Shown here: positions 1 through 8,116 of the stretch, piece by piece
How positions within the stretch are numbered: position 1 is the first letter of the stretch
Layout of the letters: every line of letters starts with the position of its first letter
Origin: Zwartia vadi
GTDB lineage: Bacteria > Pseudomonadota > Gammaproteobacteria > Burkholderiales > Burkholderiaceae_B
DNA: 64,000 bases
Direction: 5' to 3'
NCBI RefSeq assembly: GCF_030410375.1
Contig: NZ_JAUHHE010000008.1
Coordinates: 1-64,000, forward strand
Made by a program: the position numbers and the translations under genes
The notes under the pieces: generated by a model
The model's input: the letters and a program-made list of their open reading frames with translations, nothing else
What the model was told of the DNA's origin: nothing
Database searches by the model: none

Positions 1-80
1 ATCTAGGTAAATTAGACTCTATGGTTAAGTGCTTCAGTACTAATATTTAACGAAGATAAATGGTAGAAGGATTGCTCAAT

Positions 81-698
81 ATGTTCCCATCAGACTTTGT
101 GTATGAGTTTTTTACCTTGTTGGTGATCCTTGATCCGATCGCGACTGTGCCAGTGTTTTTGGCCGTCACGTATGGATTGAAATGGCGTGAAGCTCTCAAG
201 GTCGCCTTGACTGCATTGACAGTCGCGTTTGTGATCCTCACGGCTTTTATATTTTTAGGTCTGGAGTTTTTAAAAGTACTAGATATCCCCACGTCATCGT
301 TTCAGCTTGCCGGCTCTTTTATTTTGTTCACATTGGGCTTGAGCATGGTGACAGGAAAAATGCACGAAGAAATCTCAAAAATGCCGCCTGACGCCTCGAT
401 TCTTGAGCGCTCGGTCTATCCACTCGCCATGCCGTCAATCGCTGGAGCGGGCGCGATTTTGACGGTTGTGATGCTCAGTGATAACAATGCACGCGTGATG
501 GCGGAACAATTGCAGACAACCTTCGTGGTGCTGTTGTGCTTGTCCATCCACCTTGCCACATTCATGGCGGGAGGTTTGATCATCCGCTATGTCGGCATGA
601 TCGGCATTCAGATCACTACACGCGTATTTGGTTTGATGATTTGCAGTATCGCGGTATCGGGAATGGTGATCGCGATTAAAGAGAGTTTTGGTTTATAG
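81..698 (+). CDS. MarC family integral membrane protein
   Basis: Inner-membrane protein of the MarC (UPF0056) family, about 205 residues and close to the usual family length. The substrate of this family is unknown, and the name does not imply antibiotic resistance. The chain is almost entirely hydrophobic with about six helices. Two family motifs are visible: ILDPIATVPVF near residues 16-26 and YPLAMPSIAGAGAI near 113-126, where the family usually has a GPG turn. An in-frame ATG exists at 60, but AGAAGGA at 65-71 is well spaced for the ATG at 81, so I chose that start. It stands alone and converges on the metallo-hydrolase gene, with 30 bp between the two stops and no terminator hairpin that I can see. 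Confidence 0.88.
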   Translation: MFPSDFVYEFFTLLVILDPIATVPVFLAVTYGLKWREALKVALTALTVAFVILTAFIFLGLEFLKVLDIPTSSFQLAGSFILFTLGLSMVTGKMHEEISKMPPDASILERSVYPLAMPSIAGAGAILTVVMLSDNNARVMAEQLQTTFVVLLCLSIHLATFMAGGLIIRYVGMIGIQITTRVFGLMICSIAVSGMVIAIKESFGL

Positions 699-728
699 CT
701 TTTAGTGGGTTGCTTTCTATGAGAAGAT

Positions 729-1703
729 TTAAAACACATACCGCTTGCCTACAGCCGTTGGCGCTAAAACCTGATCACCAAACGCATGAGACATTGCTGC
801 GATTGCACGCCAGCCTGTGCAGTGACCTGCGCCGATGAGTTTGAGTCCAAACTGTTTCAGACCCTCGACAGTATCAGGGATGATCGCTTCATTCGCGCCT
901 GATAAATGAAACCCACCAAATACCGCATGGATAGGTGTATCGGGAAACCGCTCTTTCGCATCAAGAAGAACATTGATGACCCCCGCATGTGAACATGCAG
1001 TAAAAATCACAAGTCCTTTATCTTTGACTTTTACACCGAGCCAACGCTCATCAAGCAGTAGCTCATCTTTTTCCCATTGACCTTGCGCATTTTTCCGGAC
1101 TTGGCCGGGGAGTCCGCGTTCGTAGGTCGTACGGCGCGGAATTTCCCCACTGACTGCAAACATATTTTCAAGAAAAGAAACAGATTCGCGATGTAATGAA
1201 ACTTGCGCACCTGCGGCGGTAAGTTGTTCAACGCTGGGTATATCGATCATTTCACGATATTTGCCGTTAGGCAGAGTGGCCGCGCGTTTGTAGAACATAT
1301 CAGGATGTCCGTAAAACGGTATGGATTGACCCCCGTTTTTTTGCCGGATTGTATTCAATGCCAGCAGCAGTGCACCCGCGTGATCCCAATGCCCATGAGA
1401 CAACACGACAGATTGAACCTTTCCGAGATCGGCACCCAGGCGACTGACGTTTCGTTCAAACGCATAGTCCTCTGGTCCGGTATCGAACAAGACGGTGCGT
1501 TCATCTGTACCTTTGCGCGCAGTAATGAGGCATGACAATCCATGTGCGGCGCAACATAAACAAATCCCCGCCATCATTTGCCCGCCTCTGCTAAACAAGC
1601 CCATTGCTTCGCTTGTGACTCCAGGGGGAGTCGTTGAAAGCATGTCAGTGGTATTGTCGACCAGAATCTGCACGTCTAGGGCATCAACAGTATCGAGCAG
1701 CAT
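729..1703 (-). CDS. Metallo-beta-lactamase-fold hydrolase (COG1237-like)
   Basis: Predicted cytoplasmic metal-dependent hydrolase of the metallo-beta-lactamase fold, 324 residues. The metal motif HxHxDH is present as SHGHWDH at residues 102-108, after a typical VLFDTGP strand at about 71-77. A later ACSHAGVIN stretch supplies the next expected histidine. The length and the CSHAG motif fit the COG1237 group, related to proteins named dihydropterin or ribofuranosylaminobenzene phosphate synthase; that name should not be taken as function. The ATG has a GGAG seven bases upstream. It is divergent from the allA-like gene across 138 bp. Substrate unknown. Confidence 0.85.
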   Translation of the reverse strand: MLLDTVDALDVQILVDNTTDMLSTTPPGVTSEAMGLFSRGGQMMAGICLCCAAHGLSCLITARKGTDERTVLFDTGPEDYAFERNVSRLGADLGKVQSVVLSHGHWDHAGALLLALNTIRQKNGGQSIPFYGHPDMFYKRAATLPNGKYREMIDIPSVEQLTAAGAQVSLHRESVSFLENMFAVSGEIPRRTTYERGLPGQVRKNAQGQWEKDELLLDERWLGVKVKDKGLVIFTACSHAGVINVLLDAKERFPDTPIHAVFGGFHLSGANEAIIPDTVEGLKQFGLKLIGAGHCTGWRAIAAMSHAFGDQVLAPTAVGKRYVF

Positions 1704-1841
1704 GTCAAAACTCCATAGGCTTTAGATGATATGAAGGAGTTTATAGAAAAACAATATTTTTTTGGCTAAATCTCGTAGATAATCAGCAGTACAGATTAGA
1801 AAAATATAAGCAAATCTCCATGACACTATTTTGGAAATTGA

Positions 1842-2318
1842 ATGAAATCAGTCACGATTAAACCTTTGAATGCCAGAGATTTCGCGCCATTTGGTGATGT
1901 GATCGAGATGCCCAGTCAACCTGGACGTATTTATTTTCAGGAGAGTTTGGGTAATTTGCGGCCGCATGCATCGGCTTCTTTGTCGACCACACTCAAGGAG
2001 CCGAATCGAGATTTGCCAATCGAGATCAATTTGCTGGAGCGTCACGAGTTTTCTTCCCAGTCCTTCATGCCAGCTCATGTGAAAACTTGGTTGATCGTCG
2101 TGGCCCCCCATGCCGCTGATGGCAAGCCGGATCTGGATCGTGTCGAGGCATTTTTGGCGGATGGTAGCCAAGGCGTCACGTACAAACCCAATACTTGGCA
2201 TCATGGATTGACCGTGTTTGGCGAGACTGCGAGATTTAATATTTTTATGTGGAGAGACAATACTTCGGGTGATGAAGAGTTTGTTTCTGTCACGCCTTTC
2301 ATTGTGAAGCAGCCGTAG
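1842..2318 (+). CDS. allA: Ureidoglycolate lyase (AllA-like)
   Basis: Predicted ureidoglycolate lyase, which splits ureidoglycolate into glyoxylate and urea in purine ureide catabolism. It has 158 residues, the usual size of this cupin-like family. Recognisable family stretches are HVKTWLIVVAP (about 79-89), the YKPNTWHHG histidine motif (about 118-126) and FNIFMWRD (about 132-139). It opens an apparent five-gene operon (AllA, PuuE, Bug, RraA-like, BKACE), with the PuuE-like gene starting 51 bp downstream. No allantoicase or allantoate amidohydrolase lies in the window, so the textbook pathway is incomplete here and the true substrate may be a related ureido acid. The ribosome site before this ATG is weak. 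Confidence 0.85.
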   Translation: MKSVTIKPLNARDFAPFGDVIEMPSQPGRIYFQESLGNLRPHASASLSTTLKEPNRDLPIEINLLERHEFSSQSFMPAHVKTWLIVVAPHAADGKPDLDRVEAFLADGSQGVTYKPNTWHHGLTVFGETARFNIFMWRDNTSGDEEFVSVTPFIVKQP

Positions 2319-2369
2319 TCATTCCACTCGAGTTGAGTCGAGTCCAATCCGCACCCTTCAGGAGTATGC

Positions 2370-3296
2370 ATGAGCTGGCAACCCGAACGAGATTTTGTTG
2401 GATACGCGAATACTCCTCCTGATCCCAAGTGGCCGAACGGGGCGCGGCTTGCTGTTAACTTCGTCATCAATTATGAGGAAGGGTCAGAGCCCTCTATTCA
2501 GGATGGTGAGGCAATGACTGAAACGGGTTTGACAGAGGCCCATGGATCTAATCAAGTCAAAGTAGGGCGCGACTTAGCAGCAGAAGGGATGTTCGAGTAT
2601 GGCAGCCGCGTGGGATTTTGGCGACTGGTTCGCTTGTTCGAAGAACGTAAGCTGCCATTGACAGTCTTTGGTTGCGCATTGGCGCTTGAGCGTAATCCGC
2701 TAGCCGCGGAGAAGATCAGGCAGATGGGATACGACGTATGTTGCCATGGCTGGAGATGGATCAAACATTTCGAGCTCACTGAGGAACAAGAGCGCGAGCA
2801 TATCCGTCTGGCGATCGCATCACTTAAGAAAACCATAGGCGAACGACCGCTTGGCTGGTATTGCAGGTACGGCCCCAGTGTCAATACTCGCAGGCTGATC
2901 GCCGAAGAGGGAGGATTTTTATACGACTCCGATTCCTATGCGGACGAGTTGCCCTTTTGGCAGACCGTTGAAGGAAAGCCGCATCTTGTCGTGCCGTATT
3001 CACTCACAAACAATGATGGCAAGTACGCTAACGTGGCCGGGACGTCTGAAGCGTGGTTTAGTTTTGTGAAAGATGCCTTTGACATGTTGTATGAAGAGGG
3101 ACGAACGCACCCAAAGATGATGTCAGTCGGGCTGCATATGCGACTGATCGGCCATCCTGCGCGCGCAGCAGGGTTACGCCGTTTGCTTGATTACATCATG
3201 ACAAAAAAAGACGTCTGGGTGACACGTAGAATCGATATTGCAAACCATTGGATGAATACCCATCCTTACTCTGGTATCAATACTAAAAACCATTGA
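2370..3296 (+). CDS. puuE: PuuE-like allantoinase (polysaccharide deacetylase fold)
   Basis: Predicted cyclic ureide hydrolase: PuuE is an allantoinase that uses the NodB/polysaccharide deacetylase fold and is unrelated to the amidohydrolase-type AllB. It has 308 residues, as usual. Family landmarks are NFVINYEEGSE near 30-40, CCHGWRW near 125-131, GWYCRYGPS near 163-171, DSDSYADELPFW near 191-202 and GLHMRLIGHP near 251-260. CAGGAG precedes the ATG at good spacing. It sits between an AllA-like lyase and a Bug receptor, so uptake and ring opening of allantoin or another cyclic ureide or imide is plausible. Relatives hydrolyse cyclic imides, so the substrate is not fixed by family alone. Confidence 0.85.
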   Translation: MSWQPERDFVGYANTPPDPKWPNGARLAVNFVINYEEGSEPSIQDGEAMTETGLTEAHGSNQVKVGRDLAAEGMFEYGSRVGFWRLVRLFEERKLPLTVFGCALALERNPLAAEKIRQMGYDVCCHGWRWIKHFELTEEQEREHIRLAIASLKKTIGERPLGWYCRYGPSVNTRRLIAEEGGFLYDSDSYADELPFWQTVEGKPHLVVPYSLTNNDGKYANVAGTSEAWFSFVKDAFDMLYEEGRTHPKMMSVGLHMRLIGHPARAAGLRRLLDYIMTKKDVWVTRRIDIANHWMNTHPYSGINTKNH

Positions 3297-3353
3297 CTTA
3301 ATTTAATCTCTCTCCTAATCTCCAAGTTGCAAAAAAATATTAGGAGACAGATT

Positions 3354-4340
3354 ATGGTCAGTTTTAAAAAGCTTTTGTCCACAAGTTTAATGACGCTTGG
3401 ACTCTCGGCAGTTGGTTTATCGACTGCTTTTGCTCAGTCGGACTTTCCAAATAAACCGATCAGACTGGTTGTGCCTTTTGCGCCAGGTGGAGTCACAGAC
3501 ACAAGCGCCCGCATTGTCGCTGAGCACATGGGTAAGCGCCTTGGCAAGCAAATGATTGTTGACAATCGTCCTGGGGCCTCTGGCAATATTGGGACTGGGC
3601 AGGTTGTTCGCGCCGACCCAGATGGCTATACATTGCTCTTGGGTTTTGACGGCACAATGGTCATCAATCCCCACGTGTTTGCCAATATTCCCTTTGATAC
3701 GCTCAAGGATTTTGCGCCGGTGGGCAAGATTGGCGATGCGATCTTGATTATGGTTGCTCATCCATCCGTACAGGCGAACAACCTGAATGAGGTGATTGCC
3801 CTGTCCAAAAAAACGCCCGGGGGCTTAAGCTACGGGACATCGGGTCCAGGCAGCACACCCCATATCATGGGTGAAAGCTTGAACGTCAGGACAGGCTCCA
3901 ATTTGGTACACGTCGCCTACAAGGGCGGCGGCCCCGCCATGATTGATCTCCAGGGCGGCAATATTCCAATTGTCATCACCGCTGTCGCAGGTGCCTTGCC
4001 TCACATTCAGGCAGGTCGTATCAAGGGCATCGGAGTTTCCAGTGCCCAACGCGCTTCCTCGCTCCCTGATTTGCCTACATTTATCGAGCAAGGTCAAAAG
4101 GACTTTATTTTGAACTCCTGGGTTGGCATTCTTGCGCCTCAGAAGACGCCTGCTCCGATCATTGATAAGTTGAATACAACTCTCAATGAAGTGTTGCGTG
4201 ATCCTGAAGTGGTCGAGCGCCTGCAGAAGCTTGGCGTCACACCGATGCCAGGAACGCCTGCTCAATTCGGCGCTGCGCTCAAAGCTGACTTGGAAGAGTT
4301 CGGTAAAGTGGTGAAGGCAGCAAAAATTAGCCAAAACTAA
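3354..4340 (+). CDS. Bug/TctC-family solute receptor 1
   Basis: Periplasmic solute-binding protein of the tripartite tricarboxylate transporter receptor (Bug) family, 328 residues. A Sec signal peptide runs to AFA at about residue 27. Family motifs are PFAPGGVTD at 41-49, a NRPGASGNIG loop at 71-80 and PDGYT at 89-93. An upstream in-frame TTG at 3327 is possible, but AGGAG at 3342-3346 is correctly spaced for ATG 3354. It lies 57 bp after the PuuE-like gene and just before the RraA-like gene, so its ligand is probably a substrate of that operon. It is strikingly similar to receptor 6 (49901-50902), including the shared PFAPGGVTDTS segment and a common KDFAPV block. No TctA or TctB is nearby. 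Confidence 0.92.
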   Translation: MVSFKKLLSTSLMTLGLSAVGLSTAFAQSDFPNKPIRLVVPFAPGGVTDTSARIVAEHMGKRLGKQMIVDNRPGASGNIGTGQVVRADPDGYTLLLGFDGTMVINPHVFANIPFDTLKDFAPVGKIGDAILIMVAHPSVQANNLNEVIALSKKTPGGLSYGTSGPGSTPHIMGESLNVRTGSNLVHVAYKGGGPAMIDLQGGNIPIVITAVAGALPHIQAGRIKGIGVSSAQRASSLPDLPTFIEQGQKDFILNSWVGILAPQKTPAPIIDKLNTTLNEVLRDPEVVERLQKLGVTPMPGTPAQFGAALKADLEEFGKVVKAAKISQN

Positions 4341-4358
4341 ATATTTCAAGCACCAGCG

Positions 4359-5033
4359 GTGTTAAAGCTTCGACGTGACTGGCCAAGGATTGACCCAAAG
4401 CTGCTCAGCAGCTTTGGGGCTTTTTGTTCTAGCCAGATCAGTGACGCAAGTGAGGATTGCGGGGTGATCGGCGGGCCGATCAAGCGACTGCATGGCAAGG
4501 GAGTCGTGATGGGTTCCGCCCTCACAGTTTCGACGCTGGGCGCGGCGGATAACTTGGCGCCTTATGCTGCGCTCAAGCTTGCCAGACCTGGCGATGTCGT
4601 TGTGATCGCGAGTAAGTGCTGTGATTCGAGTGCCTTGATCGGCGACAATCTGGCGGGGTTGATGAAGAATGCTGGAGTTCTAGGCGTCATCACGGATGGA
4701 CTGGTGCGTGATGCCGTAGGCCTGGATGCCGCAGGATTACCCGTTCATGCGCGAGGATATTCTCCAAAAGCTCCGACCAAGCAAGGGCCTGGCACTGTCG
4801 GCTTACCGGTTCAGATCGCTGGCATCACTATAGAGGCTGGTGACTTCGTGATCGCCGATGAGGACGGTATTGTGTGCGTGACGCCTGCAAGACTGTCGGG
4901 GATGCTGGAAAAATTAACCAATATTCAGCTGAAAGACCAGATAAAAACAAAATTCATTCAATCAGGTGGAACACTGCCTCCTGACCTCGATGCATTGCTC
5001 GATCATATCGGTGTGGAATGGCAAGAGACGTAA
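4359..5033 (+). CDS. RraA-like protein (HMG aldolase/oxaloacetate decarboxylase family)
   Basis: Member of the RraA/4-hydroxy-4-methyl-2-oxoglutarate aldolase family, 224 residues, predicted to cleave or decarboxylate a 2-oxo dicarboxylic acid. The fold is recognisable from QISDASEDCG near 26-35, PGDVVVIAS near 78-86 and GVLGVITDGLVRD near 108-120; the GD and RD pairs belong to the metal and pyruvate site. The start is a GTG, 18 bases after the Bug stop and in the same frame, with no clear ribosome site. The N-terminal RRDWPRIDP segment resembles Bug-associated relatives, which supports this start. Oddly, a complete terminator-like hairpin (4394-4427) lies inside the first 25 codons. The gene abuts the BKACE gene with no gap. 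Confidence 0.82.
   Translation: MLKLRRDWPRIDPKLLSSFGAFCSSQISDASEDCGVIGGPIKRLHGKGVVMGSALTVSTLGAADNLAPYAALKLARPGDVVVIASKCCDSSALIGDNLAGLMKNAGVLGVITDGLVRDAVGLDAAGLPVHARGYSPKAPTKQGPGTVGLPVQIAGITIEAGDFVIADEDGIVCVTPARLSGMLEKLTNIQLKDQIKTKFIQSGGTLPPDLDALLDHIGVEWQET
4394..4427 (+). terminator. Intrinsic-terminator-like hairpin inside the RraA-like gene
   Basis: A perfect 11-bp inverted repeat (4394-4404 pairing with 4408-4418, loop TCA) is followed by GCTTTTTGTT. That is the form of a Rho-independent terminator. It lies 54 bp after the Bug stop, where a terminator for that gene would be expected, but also inside codons 12-23 of the RraA-like frame. It may reduce transcription of the last two genes of the operon. 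Confidence 0.7.
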
Positions 5034-5924
5034 ATGATGCAAAAACTCATTATTGAAGTGCGCGTGAATGAATACACCATGCGACATGAAAATCCCCATG
5101 TCCCTTGGAGTGCTAAAGAACTCGGTGTCACTGCACAACAAATTGAAGGCTCGGGTGCGAGCATGGTGCACTTTCATATGAGAAAGTCTGATGGCGCACC
5201 TGCTCACGGTATTGAGGCTTATGAAGAGGCGGTCACCGCGATCAGAGCGCATTCTAGATTGCTTATCAATCCTACGCTTGGCCAAATTACGGTTGGTGGA
5301 AGCTCAGACAGGATTGCACATTTGGAGCACTTTAAGGACCGGCCTGAATTGCTCCCCGAAATTTGTGGCATTGATCCGGGTTCAACCAATATCGATACGT
5401 ATGACGCAGCGTCAAAATCATTTAAGACGCTGGATAAAGTCTATGTGAACTCCCATGAAACACTGCAACTATTTGCGCAGCGATTCAAGGCGATGGGGAT
5501 TAAGCCAGCACTCGCATGTTGGAGTATTCCTTTTTTACGTACGAGTGCAGCCTTGATTGACATGGGCTTGATTGATCCGCCACCTTATTTCACATTTATT
5601 TGTACAGAAGGCGGCGTAATGGGCGGACATCCAGCCACGCCAGACGGATTGCGTGCCTATATGGATCACTTGCCGAACAAAACTCAACCAGTTTGGTCGG
5701 TCTGTTGCAAGAGCGGAAACTTGTTGCCTCTTGCAATGACGGCTATTGAGCAAGGTGGTCATATCGCAATCGGCATCGGAGACTATGCGTATCCGGAGCT
5801 TGGTTATCCAACGAACGCGGCGTTGGTGGACGAGGTCGTTAAGCTTGCGAGACTAGTTGGCAGAGAGGTTGCCTCTCCAGAGGAAGCACGCAAAATTCTC
5901 GCGATTAAAAAACCCTCCAGTTGA
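5034..5924 (+). CDS. BKACE-family beta-keto acid cleavage enzyme (DUF849)
   Basis: Predicted zinc-dependent beta-keto acid cleavage enzyme, 296 residues. This family condenses a beta-keto acid with acetyl-CoA and releases a CoA ester plus acetoacetate; 3-keto-5-aminohexanoate cleavage enzyme is the founding member. The metal motif HFH is at residues 46-48 in MVHFHMR, the N-terminal EVRVNEYTMR matches the family strand, and a GIGDYAY stretch is near the C terminus. It follows the RraA-like stop directly, with two adjacent ATG codons (5034 and 5037) as possible starts. It ends the operon at a strong hairpin that overlaps its stop. The substrate cannot be read from sequence. Confidence 0.88.
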   Translation: MMQKLIIEVRVNEYTMRHENPHVPWSAKELGVTAQQIEGSGASMVHFHMRKSDGAPAHGIEAYEEAVTAIRAHSRLLINPTLGQITVGGSSDRIAHLEHFKDRPELLPEICGIDPGSTNIDTYDAASKSFKTLDKVYVNSHETLQLFAQRFKAMGIKPALACWSIPFLRTSAALIDMGLIDPPPYFTFICTEGGVMGGHPATPDGLRAYMDHLPNKTQPVWSVCCKSGNLLPLAMTAIEQGGHIAIGIGDYAYPELGYPTNAALVDEVVKLARLVGREVASPEEARKILAIKKPSS

Positions 5925-5942
5925 TTAAACTGGAGGGTTTGT
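5907..5942. terminator. Bidirectional Rho-independent terminator
   Basis: A perfect 12-bp stem (5911-5922 with 5928-5939, loop GATTA) is flanked by an A run on the left and TTT on the right. It separates convergent genes, the BKACE enzyme on plus and the lyase on minus, and its left arm overlaps the BKACE stop codon. The longer T run is on the minus strand, so it looks stronger for the minus operon. Confidence 0.9.
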
Positions 5943-5958
5943 CGACACCACACTGCAT

Positions 5959-6837
5959 CTACATATCAGCGTGTTTGCGGTCGAACTCCCAGACTGCTTC
6001 AAAGCCCATGAGCTGGCTGAATTTCTTGAAGTCATAGAGTTGTTTCAAGACGGACTGCGAGGAGCCTTCTTTGAGAAGCGTTCCATACACTTGCTCAAGA
6101 ATTTGACCAACCGCTAAAAATGCTGTGGCAGGGTGGATGGCGATTTTGAAGCCCATTTTCTCAAGATCTGCCTTCGAATGCACAGGCGTTTTACCACCCT
6201 CTACAACATTGATGAGTAGTGGTTTTTTGAAGCTTTTGCCAATGGTGACCATTTCCTCTGTCGACTCAGGGGCCTCAACAAACAAAATATCCGCACCGGC
6301 TTCGGCAAATGCATGCGCACGATCCAGGGCTTCATTCAGGCCATGAGAGGCGCGAGAATCCGTGCGCGCAACGATCAAGAAATCGTCATGACGACGGGCT
6401 TCGACCGCGACCTTGATTTTATTAACCATGTCCTTGAGCGGCACGACGCGACGTCCTGGCGTGTGGCCACATTTTTTAGGAAACTCCTGGTCCTCAAGCT
6501 GAATACCTGCCACACCTGCAGCCTCATAACCTTTGACTGTGTGAGCAACATTCAATAAGCCACCATAGCCCGTATCGGCGTCTGCAATGAGAGGTGTCTG
6601 ACAGCCTTGGGCGATCGTGCCCGCGCGATTGAGCATTTCCGTATAAGACGCCAGCCCAGCATCTGGAAGGCCCAAATACGAAGCCACCACGCCATAACCA
6701 GTCATATAGAGGACATCAAAGCCCATTGAGTCTGCAAACTTGGCTGAAATCATATCGAATACGCCAGGGGCGACAATCAGTCCTGGCTCGGAAAAGCGTT
6801 GTTTCAAGCGTTTGCGTTTGTCTGCTGCGTCAAGCAT
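5959..6837 (-). CDS. Isocitrate lyase/PEP mutase family carboxylic acid lyase
   Basis: Cytoplasmic TIM-barrel enzyme of the isocitrate lyase/PEP mutase superfamily, 292 residues. It is probably a lyase or decarboxylase for a small methylated dicarboxylate, as in methylisocitrate lyase, dimethylmalate lyase or oxaloacetate decarboxylase. The magnesium motif is DADTGYGG at 86-93, the mobile loop is KKCGH at 121-125 with its catalytic cysteine, and QLEDQ at 113-117 follows family spacing. The ATG has AGGAG upstream. It is the last gene of the minus-strand operon, 46 bp after a CoA transferase, and would act late in that pathway to give central metabolites. Confidence 0.9.
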   Translation of the reverse strand: MLDAADKRKRLKQRFSEPGLIVAPGVFDMISAKFADSMGFDVLYMTGYGVVASYLGLPDAGLASYTEMLNRAGTIAQGCQTPLIADADTGYGGLLNVAHTVKGYEAAGVAGIQLEDQEFPKKCGHTPGRRVVPLKDMVNKIKVAVEARRHDDFLIVARTDSRASHGLNEALDRAHAFAEAGADILFVEAPESTEEMVTIGKSFKKPLLINVVEGGKTPVHSKADLEKMGFKIAIHPATAFLAVGQILEQVYGTLLKEGSSQSVLKQLYDFKKFSQLMGFEAVWEFDRKHADM

Positions 6838-6883
6838 TTTTTGAAGTCTCCTGTGGGGCCGATAAGGATCAGCATGGGTTCAA

Positions 6884-8095
6884 TCAAATCACACCAGTTT
6901 CTTTGAGTTGCTGGAGCTCGTGATCGGAAAGCATTAGTCTACCTTGATAAATCTCTGCATTATGCGCACCGAGTGCTGGTCCAAGAGAATTCACACGACC
7001 AGGTGTTTCCGACAGCCTTGGTACAACGTTCGGGATTGCTTGTTCGCCTGCACGTTCATCATTAAAAAACAAAATATTTTCTCTTGCTGCGTATTGAGGG
7101 TCTTCGAAGATCTCGTCAATCCGGTAAACAGGACCACAGGGCACTTGAAAGGCCTCGCAGATATCGATCAGTTCGCCTCGAGTGTGGGATTGCGTCCATG
7201 CAGCGACTGTGGCATCAACCTGTGCACGATCAGCATCGCGTTGTTTAACAAATCCCCAGCGATCAGGCAAAGCAAGCTCTGGTTGCCCCATTGCTTGCGC
7301 AAGACGCTCAAAGATTTTGTCGCTTGTGCAAGCAATAGCAAGCCATTTTTTATCAGCTGTTGGATAGTGGTTGTGTGGGACGACATTGACTGTCCCGGAG
7401 CCCATGCGTTCTCGAACGAAACCACTTCGATGAAAGGCGGGCGCCAGTTCGTCCAGAATCCTGAAGATGGGTTCGTACAGGCCAATGTCGATCATCTGAC
7501 CAGTGTTGGTTTTCCGCAGAGCTTCAAGCGCGACCATGACGCCGAAGGCACCAAATACGCCTGCCAGATAATCGGGAAGCGTTGCGGAGCCGGGTGTGAC
7601 AGGCGGCTGATCTGGAAAGCCTGCCAGATAAGAGAGGCCTCCAAATGCGTTCCCGATACGACCAAAGCCGGGCCGGTGTTTATAGGGTCCCGTTTGTCCA
7701 TAGCCCGAGATACGCAGCATGATGAGCTTTGGATTGGCTGTTTTTAAAACGTCCCAACCCAACCCCCATTTTTCGAGCGTACCCGGCTGAAAGTTTTCAA
7801 TGAGCACATCGGTGTCCGCCAACAGACGCTTAAAGATCTCGGCTCCCTGAGGCTTGCGCAAGTCCAACGTGATCGATTTTTTATTTCGCGCCTCGGACAA
7901 CCAAGGCAAAGAGTCTCCACATTCAGTTAGAGTACCGAACTTTCGGAGTGGATCGCCTCCACCTGGTAGCTCGAGTTTAATGACCTCTGCACCAAACTCA
8001 CCAAGTTGAACAGCGCAAAAAGGACCTGCGATAAAGGTCGAGATATCAACGACCCGCAAGCCAGATAAGGCCTGCGGTGTGGAGTTCATACTCAT
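6884..8095 (-). CDS. Family III CoA transferase (CaiB/BaiF)
   Basis: Predicted family III CoA transferase, 403 residues, moving CoA between carboxylic acids in the cytoplasm. The N-terminal LRVVDIS-TFIAGPF segment and GAEVIKLE (about 36-43) are typical, and the catalytic aspartate is the D in LPDYLAGVFG near residue 175. A GTG at 8098 is an alternative start one codon earlier. It lies between an isochorismatase-family amidohydrolase and the PEP mutase family lyase, so it probably activates the acid released by the amidohydrolases of this operon. Family members differ widely in substrate. Confidence 0.9.
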   Translation of the reverse strand: MSMNSTPQALSGLRVVDISTFIAGPFCAVQLGEFGAEVIKLELPGGGDPLRKFGTLTECGDSLPWLSEARNKKSITLDLRKPQGAEIFKRLLADTDVLIENFQPGTLEKWGLGWDVLKTANPKLIMLRISGYGQTGPYKHRPGFGRIGNAFGGLSYLAGFPDQPPVTPGSATLPDYLAGVFGAFGVMVALEALRKTNTGQMIDIGLYEPIFRILDELAPAFHRSGFVRERMGSGTVNVVPHNHYPTADKKWLAIACTSDKIFERLAQAMGQPELALPDRWGFVKQRDADRAQVDATVAAWTQSHTRGELIDICEAFQVPCGPVYRIDEIFEDPQYAARENILFFNDERAGEQAIPNVVPRLSETPGRVNSLGPALGAHNAEIYQGRLMLSDHELQQLKETGVI

Positions 8096-8116
8096 CACGA
8101 TAGGGTCATGTTTGTC

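Noticed and set aside
6944..7747. 267-codon open frame antisense to the CoA transferase
   Set aside because: It mirrors the codon pattern of a well-supported gene and has a cysteine-rich, unstructured composition with no domain.
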